A program made the position numbers and the translations under genes. The notes beneath the pieces were generated by a model that saw only the letters and a list, made by a program, of their open reading frames with translations, did not search any database and had not been told where the DNA came from. Shown here in pieces: positions 8,752-16,463 of a stretch of 22,500 nt of DNA. Position 1 is the stretch's first letter. The number at the start of each line of letters is the position of its first letter. Source of the DNA: Stramonita haemastoma (Eukaryota; Mollusca; Gastropoda; Neogastropoda; Muricidae); NCBI GenBank assembly GCA_030674155.1, contig CM060316.1, positions 85,898,044-85,920,543 on the forward strand, written 5' to 3'.

Positions 8752-9862
8752 CTCACCTGTCGGCACCATTGAGTTCTGTGTTAGCCACCACACTCAATGA
8801 TAATGACATGATCCTCCTTCATTTTTGCTCTTGTCTTCACTGGTCCTGCTGACTTCATGGATTATCGTGCCACAGGATTCTGTAATATTGCCAATGAGAG
8901 AATCTGGTAGACTGCCTTATTTTCTCTTTCCTTCTGTCTTGCCTTGATAAACATTTTCATGAGGTTCGTATCTTGGTTTCGAAGTGCATGGTCTGCATAT
9001 CTTACTTTCCGTTCATTTATCAATTAAAGTAAGACGTTTTCTTCTTGTTCCTAGCTCGAGAAGGCTGTTTTCCTATTATTCTTTTATCTTCCCAACTGAC
9101 ACCCTATAGCCTTCAAAAGACCACATTCAAACTGCTTCGATTCATTTTTTTTCTTTTTCATCGTCTTGTTTGTGTCCAGGATTCAAAGCCGCACAACATG
9201 ACGGGCCATATTAAGAATTTCGCTATTCACCTAGTAAGGATCGCTGCGATCTTTCCAGATTATCTAGGTGGATCATTCTACTTTTAGCCATGCCTATTCT
9301 TGTCTTTATGTCCTTGGAATATGATCCCTCTTTCGTTTTGACAAAGTCGAGATATTTTAAGTTCTTGACATTTTCCATAGAAGTTTTGTCAATCTTTACT
9401 TCATGCTCTATTTGGCGGCTGCTTCTGGCTAAATGCAGCACTTTTGTCATTTTGGCATTGAGCTGGATACAGGCTATTCTTCCTGTTTTGTCTACACTGT
9501 GTGCTACTCTCTTCATTCTGGTAATGTTATCAGCTAGCATTGCTGTATTATTGGCGTAGCACATATATTTTTTGTTTCTGGAATCTATCTTGATGCCTCT
9601 GTCTTCAAGATCAGAGTATCTCATGGCTTGCGCTATGTACATATTGAAAAGGTGAGGTAAGAGAATATATCCTTGTTTAACTCCTTTTAAGATGTTAAAA
9701 AATTCACATTTTTGGTTGCCCCATCCGACAGTGTAATGATATTCATAAAGTAAAGAAATCGGGGAGAAGATGTGTTTTTGAAAAACCCATTTTAAACATT
9801 GTGTTAAAAAGGTGCTGTGAATCAAACTGTCAAAGGCTTAATTGTAGTCTATGAAGGTAATA
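8752..9862 (-). pseudogene. Decayed non-LTR reverse transcriptase (RT fragment 2), C-terminal half
   Basis: A LINE ORF2 remnant on the minus strand running from RT motif A to the protein's end. It begins near FIDYN*AFDS (stop codon at 9838-9840 where Lys is expected), then an uninterrupted 200-residue stretch with GVKQGYILLPHLFNMYI, the catalytic box reading YANN (Asn codons 9547-9552) and NLKYLDFVKTKEG. It continues, in broken frames, through LIWPVM, a region ending RKVRYADHALRNQD, and a final segment whose stop codon (8752-8754) falls after GADR. The double Asp-to-Asn change removes both catalytic aspartates normally present as YADD, so it cannot act as an RT. It is 5'-truncated, as LINE copies commonly are, and ends beside repeat R1b. 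It differs from RT fragment 1 and the LINE at 15823. Confidence 0.88.
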
Positions 9863-9881
9863 AAAATTTCTCTACCGTGGG

Positions 9882-10194
9882 ATGCCGGGGACCTGCAAAC
9901 ATGCAATTAATAGCATCCCCACCTTCGGGAAATTCTGTGCTAGGAATTCCCACTTTTCTATTCCTCTCTTTGTTACTGCTTTGTTCCTTTTCTTTCTGTC
10001 ACCTAATCATGGATTTTTTCCGTCTTCGTTCATTCTCCTGCCTTTCTTTTCCAGACAGACTGAAAAGATAACAATTGTCTCCCATGCCGAAATGAGATAT
10101 GCTGGGCTTGACTTGTCAGGCGCTTAACAGCAGCATAAAGTATTTTTGCTCACGTAAAAAACAAGGGTTCGACGACGACGACGACGACGACGAC
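9882..10194 (-). repeat. Interspersed repeat R1b
   Basis: Reverse-complement copy of R1a without the nested SINE tail. In minus-strand order: cgtcgt run, cgaac, gtgagcaaaaata, gcgcctgacaagtcaagccc, ttatctttt, ggcaggagaat, gacgg, aggtgacag, ggaatagaaaag, gaaggtggggatgct and ggcatccc. Its 3' end lies about 20 bases from the truncated start of RT fragment 2. Confidence 0.7.
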
Positions 10195-10255
10195 GAAGAA
10201 GAAGAAGAAGAAGAAGAAGAAGAAGAAGAAGAAGAAGAAGAAGAAGAAGAAGAAA
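10171..10255 (+). repeat. GAC then GAA triplet repeat
   Basis: About eight GAC units pass into about twenty GAA units. This corresponds to an expanded version of the cttctt..cgtcgt run that starts repeat R1, so the expansion probably grew from the R1b terminus. Asp/Glu, Ser, and Val/Phe runs encoded here on either strand are artefacts. Confidence 0.92.
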
Positions 10256-10473
10256 AGTTCTTCAGTCGTTCTTTTCCTCTTTTCAGTGTTGTTTTGGAGC
10301 ACGAATGCCATATCGGTTGTTCTTCTGTTTGTTCTGTGGCCTGCCTGACAGTCGAATAGTTCAAACTGTACTTTCTGTTTCATCCTATTCAACAATATAA
10401 TCAACAAGATCTTGCTTGCATGACAGGTAAGAACTGTAGTTACTGTAGCCAGTAGAATGCCGTGTAAATTTTA

Positions 10474-10597
10474 CTTTCTTCTTCTTCTTCTTCTTCTTCT
10501 TCTTCTTCTTCTTCTTCTTCTTCTTCTTCTTCTTCTCCTCCTCCTCCTCCTCCTCCTCCTCCTCCTCCTCCTCCTCCTCCTCCTCCTCCTCCTCCTT

Positions 10598-10659
<62 letters not shown>

Positions 10660-10695
10660 TATTGTTATTATTGTTGTTGTTATTATTATGTTTTT
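10474..10695 (+). repeat. CTT / CTC / ATC triplet repeat array
   Basis: About twenty CTT units (to 10536), about twenty CTC units (to 10596), then about twenty ATC units passing into ATT/GTT variants near 10660-10690. Poly-Leu/Ile and poly-Arg/Met frames across it are artefacts. Confidence 0.92.
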
Positions 10696-10698
10696 ATA

Positions 10699-10699
<1 letters not shown>

Positions 10700-10735
<36 letters not shown>

Positions 10736-10750
10736 ACAGCAGCAGCAGCT

Positions 10751-10818
<68 letters not shown>

Positions 10819-10819
10819 T
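10700..10819 (+). repeat. CAG then GTA triplet repeat array
   Basis: CAG units with CAA interruptions to about 10748, then roughly twenty-two GTA/TAG units to 10819. It is followed by gctgctgctactgctgttgt, which is partly complementary to the CAG run. Confidence 0.92.
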
Positions 10820-11685
10820 GAGTCGTTGATGCTGCTGCTACTGCTGTTGTTACCTTACCTTATTTTTCTTCGGTAAAACCGTAAGAAACCAGTACAGCTG
10901 GAGGCTGTAGACAGCATCCTGCTTGTCCTCCATCTCTAGGTCTGTCCCTGAAGGCAGGGTTAGGTCTGACAGATACGCCGGGGGTCGGAACACAGCACAG
11001 AGAGAGGGGGGGAAATAGATTAAGCTTAAAACCCCCTAGTCCTCGTTCACAAGTCAGTCAGACCACCATAACCATCTTACCTGATACCAAAATCACCTTT
11101 CACCGATTTATACTTACTTTATGGTCCTTACCTCCTTTCCTTTTTCTCTCTCAAACATGATACATCCAAGCCCCAGAGTATGTGATCCTTCATATTGCAG
11201 TTCATAATAATGTAATAGTTGGTCATTGTCTTTAGCGAAAATGACTTTGTCCACTCATCGTCGCCCACCTTTTAACCTTTTGAAATGCCATTAAGTTCCT
11301 CCAATTAGTGACTTGTGGCAGCTGTTCTAGTCCGTCTCAAGAGCTCATTAAATTTGTTATTGGTTCCTGCTACCAATTAGAGGAATTAAAGACATTCCTG
11401 TGCGCTTAGGAGAGATAGAGAAGAAAAAAAGCATAGACTTTTATTTTCGTCCATTTTTAGGGCATTAAAGGTTAGTCCCTTTACCATGAATCTTCAACGC
11501 TCAAACCCTGTAATTGTAAAAACAGGGCCATTATAACGGTTTAGTTAATACTATGCTCCCCTCCCCACCTCCCCATCTCCTCCTCCATGCTCTATCAGCT
11601 GTACGTTTGTGAATACTGGATAGTATTTTTAAGCTATATTTTCTATCATGTGTAAGCGCTGCTGTTTCCACGCCGCTCATTCCAA
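10820..11685. other. Unassigned DNA, no feature seen
   Basis: Mixed-composition sequence. There is no long open frame, RNA gene or repeat shared with the rest of the window. C/T-rich patches occur near 11560-11585. Confidence 0.45.
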
Positions 11686-11689
11686 TCTC

Positions 11690-11985
11690 GTTACATTGTC
11701 AGAGCGCTCGCTTTCCCCCAGCCAAGGTTAAGCAGCGTCGAGCGTGGTTACCAATTGGATGGGTGACTGTTTGCGCGCCTTGGCTTCAATACAGTTCCCC
11801 AGTTCACCCAGCTGTAAATGGGTACCTGCCCTCTTTAGGGTCAGGGAAGGTAAAGCAGCGAGGGAGAGGAGATGGGCGCCGCCCTCAACATGCTGGCCCC
11901 TAGAGAAGCGGAGGTCTCTGACGCCTCGCTCCCTACGACCACACAGGTTATGGGACACCTTTTACAACCTCCTCGACTTTCGTTT
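11690..11985 (+). mobile_element. Probable 5S-rRNA-derived SINE (SINE3-like)
   Basis: The segment 11723-11773 (aaggttaagcagcgtcgagc, ggttaccaattggatgggtg) aligns without gaps to the internal promoter part of eukaryotic 5S rRNA (A-box, intermediate element, C-box), with roughly 40 of about 50 positions equal by eye. An atctcgt just upstream also resembles 5S, but the spacing is longer than in 5S, and the intervening agagcgctcgctttc looks like a tRNA D-arm/anticodon region. Downstream is a non-5S body (ccagctgtaaatgggtacct, gtcagggaaggtaaagcagc) ending near ccttttacaacctcc. The open frames here are incidental. The end points are approximate. Confidence 0.55.
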
Positions 11986-12217
11986 TAAGGTACTGTTTAG
12001 AGCCAGAAATCTACTGAGAGCTGGTTAGGTTAGGCCACCGAAGGGCAACCAGCCAGAGGAGCCCTGCCCTGCTGCTGAGTTTTTCTCGTGGTGTTCAGTG
12101 GCGCTTATTTTGATTCGGCATGGTAAATCACATTATGTTGAAGTGTTTGTCAATAATGTTCTTTTTTCTGGACAACCTATTTCTGTTTTCATTCTCAAAC
12201 AAGAAACCACAATAGGA

Positions 12218-12218
<1 letters not shown>

Positions 12219-12257
<39 letters not shown>

Positions 12258-12308
12258 CACACACACACACACACACACACACACACCACACACACACACA
12301 CACACACA
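12219..12308 (+). repeat. CA microsatellite
   Basis: Two ca runs separated by atcac and accac interruptions. Flanking sequence to 12420 is also CA/CAT-rich with degenerate cacat and cacac motifs. Confidence 0.9.
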
Positions 12309-12491
12309 AATGATTTTGCACATGCACGCTCACACATACTTGCTCATATCCACATGCAGGCATGTGCACTGACATACATACTCACACACTCGCACATACA
12401 CACTCAAGCACACAAGTGACACAATTAATTTTATTCTACTTTTGTTTCTCGTCTAATATCACTATGAGTGAAGAGACGTTAAATTGAAGAA

Positions 12492-12492
<1 letters not shown>

Positions 12493-12585
<93 letters not shown>
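12493..12585 (+). repeat. CA microsatellite, uninterrupted
   Basis: About 93 bases of pure ca. It is followed by an acaacaaca-rich stretch (12605-12640). Confidence 0.92.
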
Positions 12586-12586
<1 letters not shown>

Positions 12587-13705
12587 GATAAACAGACAAA
12601 TGAAGAACAACAACAACAAACAACAACAACAACAACAAAACCCCAACAGATAAATAGATCAGACAGAAATAAGAAAACCAAGCCGCATTTTCATCAGTCG
12701 ATTTGGCTGGAACCTAATACACTATAGTCACTGACGTGTCGGCTTTTGCACGTCGCCAGACGCTTTTATTAGCTTTAAAAAGAAAAAAACAACAGACAAA
12801 ACGGTTCTTTTCTTCTTTTTATATATGTAAGGTAGAACTAACTTTCAGCATAACAAACCCACAAAAAAAAGAACAGAAAACCTAAATAAAATAAATGCAA
12901 CCTAAAGAAGTAACAGTTCCAACAACTCCGTACATCTTTTCAAACAAAACAAGTCTTGTGACGACGCTCTGTCGTCGACCTAGTCGAAAAAGGAACAAAC
13001 AACTTCTACAATTAAACTCACCAAGAATAAATTAATAACGAAAATCGGTCTTGCTCTTTTTTTTTTTCTTTTTTTTTTCTTTTTTTTTTGGGGGGGTTGT
13101 TTTCAAAACATCTGTATTCTATCTCACTTCATTTTGATTTTGTTTGGGGTTTGTTTTTACACAATAAGCAGGTCGTTATGTGGGGAACGGCGCAAAAAAA
13201 GAGACATCTGAAAATGGTTTGTTTTGTACTGTGTCAGTGTAACTGTCTATTTCGAGCCGCGGGCTGGCTTGCACGTGCTATATACCTCATCGATAGAGAT
13301 CCGGATGAATGCACAGTTCTGACGTCAAAACGGCTTGTGTGCATGCCGAAAGAGAGAGAACAACAGAGCTGGTACTGACAAGAAAATAGAGCGGCAGGAT
13401 CAATAGTTCTGGTTGCCAAGGAGATTTCATCCACGGACCGAGAGATAATCTGGGGCTGATTTCAAAGTGCTGCTGTGAACTACTGCGTCATCAGGAAACC
13501 CGAAATTGACGAAGTCTGGGAGTTTCTCGTCATAAACCAGTCAAATGACGTCATTGCCGTCGGAAACACCTCCGTTGTTGAGATGAAAAGAACAGGGGGA
13601 AAAAAAGGGGGGGAAAGAGCGGAGAGAAAAATCAATACAAAGGAGGTCGGCTCTTTTGGCATCAAACCTGGCATTCCCGACGAAATGTAAAAAGAGAGAA
13701 GAAAG
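12586..13705. other. Unassigned DNA; A-rich then more complex sequence
   Basis: 12586-13030 is A-rich with no gene. 13047-13096 is poly-T broken by single C, ending in a G run. 13230-13700 has more balanced composition and open stretches on both strands, but no recognised domain, splice signal or repeat copy. If any unique host sequence exists in this window, this is a candidate. Confidence 0.4.
13320..13553. promoter_or_regulatory. Two consensus CRE octamers (speculative)
   Basis: The palindrome TGACGTCA, the consensus site for CREB/ATF-type bZIP factors, occurs at 13320-13327 and again at 13546-13553. A CACGTG E-box lies nearby at about 13272. No gene start can be tied to them, and short motifs arise by chance, so this is only a pointer. 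Confidence 0.2.
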
Positions 13706-13707
13706 AA

Positions 13708-13716
13708 AGGGGGGGG

Positions 13717-13774
<58 letters not shown>
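13708..13774 (+). repeat. Poly-G and GA microsatellite
   Basis: A run of about twelve G followed by about 27 ga units. It has the same G-run-plus-GA arrangement as 6281-6372. Confidence 0.9.
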
Positions 13775-13777
<3 letters not shown>

Positions 13778-13983
13778 CCCGGAAGAAAGCTGAAGAGCCA
13801 AGTGACTGCCATTATTTCTGGGCATGGTAACGGTTTTGCTTTTTCAGTTTTCAGTCTTCGTTTCAGCAAGGTGTCGACGTGTGCAGAAAATTCCTTTAGT
13901 GCTGCACTGGCTGAGTTGGGTTTTCTTTTTTTTAACATTCATTTTGCAGATATTCATCTTATAAATACATTTATGGAGGCTAT

Positions 13984-14339
13984 TCATTTAGTTATTTATC
14001 TATTTATTTATTCATTCTTTTATTTTGAGGAGAATGGAATAAGCACCCCTGTGTTACTTCACATATGGTTCCTATGTGCATGCAGTTTTTATAAACTTCG
14101 TCATCTGTTCCTACCGGCACACAATGGCTTACTCTTCTGAAAGATGGAACAGGCTTTCACGTGCGTGTGAGATGTTATGCGAGCATTTGCAGACAGGAAC
14201 TCAGTTCATAGTCTCACCCGAAGAACTTTCGGGGGAGTGCAGTCAGTACTGATGTTAACTCCACGGGAAAATCCCTTTGAACGAACCCCGGGCCGTCAGA
14301 TTGCAAGCGCAACGCTCTAACCACCAGTCCATTCTGTCC
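13984..14339 (-). mobile_element. Full-length tRNA-derived SINE, family A, copy S6
   Basis: The most complete family A copy. Minus-strand order: tRNA-like head with A-box (tggactggtggttagagc, about 14310-14330) and B-box (ggggttcgttc, about 14280-14290), then gagttaacatcagtactgac, the central core (gggtgagactatgaactgag), gagtaagccattgtgtgccg, the tail unit (gggtgcttattccattctcc), and ataaaagaatgaataaataa. A- and B-boxes in this order and spacing indicate an internal polymerase III promoter of tRNA origin. Its core is more diverged than in S3, suggesting age. Confidence 0.82.
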
Positions 14340-14492
14340 CCCTCTCAGGCAGTGTAGCTTGCTTTAAGCTGAAGGTGGCAGAGCCCTGCCCTTTCCATAT
14401 GGCAGGTCACAGGCTGAATTCATTTGTCGTCATCCACACACCACCAGCCTCAGCCAGCTAACTCTTAGATAAAAGACAGAAGGAGTTTTGTT

Positions 14493-14600
14493 TTGTTTTT
14501 CGTCGTCGTTGTCGAACGTCCCGACAGCAACTAATGTTTTCTCTTATATGAGCGAAATTGCGTTACACTGCCGTTATGAACCTGACGATGGGGTTTTACG
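14493..14600 (+). repeat. Interspersed repeat R1c, partial
   Basis: Shares with R1a the cgtcgtcgttgtcgaacg start, cagcaac, atatgagc.aaa.tgcgtt, and cactgccgttat blocks. Similarity stops near cctgacgatgg. The middle and end blocks of R1 are absent. Confidence 0.6.
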
Positions 14601-14779
14601 TGTACAAACAAGATGCTCTGTGTGTTTGGACATCGGATGTTGCTTCAAAGTCTGATTCGAAAGACAAGGCTTGCATCCCGGGTAGAACCTACGAGAAAGG
14701 GAATAAGGAACTGGCAGGTATGCATGAAAGGTTTAGTCAAAGGAATCCTAAAAAAAAGAAAAAAAGAAAAAAGAAATCC

Positions 14780-15115
14780 CTCTCCTTTTTCCCTGCAGAG
14801 ATTCGACTCCCACATCTGTCAGTTTCCTACCACTTTCAGCCACTCTAAAGCTGCTATCCATTCCATCCCAGCTGATGCTGATCATAGCAGGCACTGACAG
14901 CAACTTGGACTTGGTAAAAGGAAGGGGCTGGTTTTAGCACTGGGTCCTGGACTCTTAAAGCTGAGTTATGCTGGACCCTGCGCTCCATCAATTGTGACCC
15001 CAGGACCACGACCAGTAAGACGCCCCCCGCCCCCCCGCCCCCCCCCCAAGTCACCCCCCCCCCCCCCCCCCCCCCCCCCCCTAGTCACCTTAACCGCTAG
15101 GCCATCAGCAGCCTG
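14780..15115 (-). repeat. Interspersed repeat R2b with tRNA-like head
   Basis: The minus-strand start reads gctgatggcctagcggttaa, which fits a tRNA A-box and D-arm. A poly-G stretch follows (poly-C on plus), then blocks shared with R2a, and finally gggagtcgaatctctgcagg, which resembles a B-box but is too far away to pair with the A-box. It may be a decayed tRNA-derived SINE or two abutting elements. Boundaries are approximate. Confidence 0.55.
15022..15082 (+). repeat. Poly-C tract
   Basis: C runs broken by single G, aagtcac and then a run of roughly 30 C. The minus strand is a strong G-quadruplex candidate and the plus strand an i-motif candidate. It sits inside R2b and is absent from R2a, so it is a secondary expansion. 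The 15116-15374 segment after it shows nothing recognisable beyond a short GT run near 15296. Confidence 0.85.
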
Positions 15116-15374
15116 TAACAGAATGCGAGCGCAGGTGGCTTGGATCGTGACTGCACACTGGTCATGATCGCGTGACCACGTTTGCTGCAGGCTGATGTCA
15201 CGAGCGATCAATGCGTGGTGTGGATGGTGCTAGCTGTGTGGCCTGGGCATCAACCCCGTGACACTGCACATCTGTATCGGTATCGACTGCTGTGGTGTGT
15301 GTGTGTGTGTGCAGTGCAGCTGGCCGGGGGCTTCAGGCAACGATTTCCTGTAACCTCCACCCACCTTTAAACAC

Positions 15375-15376
15375 AC

Positions 15377-15431
<55 letters not shown>

Positions 15432-15539
15432 CATACATACATACATACATACATACATACATACATACATACATACATACATACATACATACATACATAC
15501 ATACATACATACATAGAGAGATGGAGAGATGGAGAGATG

Positions 15540-15588
<49 letters not shown>

Positions 15589-15645
15589 GTAGGTAGGTAG
15601 GTAGGTAGGTAGGTAGGTAGATAGGCAGGCAGATAGGTAGGTAGG

Positions 15646-15712
<67 letters not shown>

Positions 15713-15733
15713 GTAGGTAGGTAGGTAGGTAGG

Positions 15734-15780
<47 letters not shown>

Positions 15781-15822
15781 GTAGATAGGTAGATAGATAG
15801 GTAGATAGATAGATAGATAGAT
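15375..15822 (+). repeat. Compound GATA / CATA / GGTA tetranucleotide array
   Basis: About 450 bases: GATA units, about 20 CATA units, three agagatgg units, GATA units, GGTA units, a short GCAG variant, GATA, GGTA and GATA again. Long minus-strand frames reading Tyr-Leu-Ser-Ile and Met-Tyr-Val-Cys are artefacts. It runs directly into the pentanucleotide tail of the LINE. Confidence 0.93.
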
Positions 15823-16074
15823 AGAATTGAATTGAATTGAATTGAATTGAATTGAATTGAATAAATTTTATTTAAAGAGGGTAATGGCATAAGCAAACAT
15901 GCTTTTTTACAACCAGCCCTCTGGGCATAAAAGAACACAAATAACCAACAATCAAGAAAACCAACCTCTCAACCAAACAATGAACAATTTCTTTTTTGAA
16001 GAATACGTGGAAAATCAAAACAAAGAATATATTAGGAATACAAATTTAAATACCAGACAGGAGAGTATGGGGAA

Positions 16075-16091
16075 GGAGAGGGAGAGAGGGA

Positions 16092-16152
<61 letters not shown>
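16075..16152 (+). repeat. GA microsatellite in the LINE 3' UTR
   Basis: About 78 bases of ga with ggg-containing variants at the left end. On the element strand it is a CT tract, about 150 bases before the SINE-like tail. Confidence 0.9.
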
Positions 16153-16153
<1 letters not shown>

Positions 16154-16186
16154 ATAATTATTTTGCAAATATTAACATTTCCATAT

Positions 16187-16187
<1 letters not shown>

Positions 16188-16226
<39 letters not shown>
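16188..16226 (+). repeat. Poly-A run (39 A)
   Basis: Uninterrupted A run on plus, which is poly-T on the LINE strand, so it is not the LINE's own poly-A tail. No retrocopy body could be identified beside it. Confidence 0.85.
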
Positions 16227-16227
<1 letters not shown>

Positions 16228-16277
16228 CATCCGACCATCTAGTCATGTAAATAATCATATTAATAGCAACAAGAACA

Positions 16278-16402
16278 ATGATGATGATGATAATTATAAC
16301 ACAAACTATGATGAGGGTGACAAAAAGACGCTAATGAGGATGATGGTGTTGAGGATGAGGATGACGATGATGGTGATAATGATGATAATGATGGTGATGA
16401 TA
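16278..16402 (+). repeat. Degenerate GAT-rich repeat
   Basis: Imperfect gatgat, gataat and gatgag units with an intervening non-repeat piece at about 16290-16330. Asp/Met-rich frames are incidental. Confidence 0.75.
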
Positions 16403-16463
16403 TGAACGACCACGACAAACGGTAAGCTACATGCTGAGTGACAATAATAGTGTTGATAATAGA

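Larger units (their letters stand above)
15823..16463 (-). other. LINE 3' UTR and terminal recognition region
   Basis: Non-coding sequence between the ORF2 stop and the end of the element. The last part, 15861-15920 on plus, reads on minus gggctggttgtaaaaaagca, then tttgcttatgccattaccct, ctttaaataaaat and the pentamer tail. It closely resembles the family A SINE tail, so it is the likely template recognised by the RT. The UTR also holds three simple repeats (GA, poly-A and GAT on plus). Confidence 0.75.

Noticed and set aside
10457..10699. Poly-Leu/poly-Ile membrane-like peptide
   Set aside because: Triplet repeat translation; no start context or unique sequence.
11744..12028. 94-residue plus-strand protein
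   Set aside because: It lies within the 5S-like SINE and has no domain similarity.
14280..14339. Stand-alone tRNA gene
   Set aside because: A- and B-box-like sequences are present, but the acceptor stem does not close and it continues into the SINE body, so it is the SINE head.
15375..15822. CRISPR or satellite array
   Set aside because: Period is 4 bases with no spacers, so it is a microsatellite.
15333..15938. 201-residue Tyr-Leu-Ser-Ile repeat protein on the minus strand
   Set aside because: Encoded by the GATA-type tetranucleotide array; period-4 repeats stay open in all frames when they contain no stop codon.
16188..16226. Poly-A tail of a processed pseudogene or LINE
   Set aside because: Wrong strand for the surrounding LINE, and no retrocopied body is recognisable beside it.
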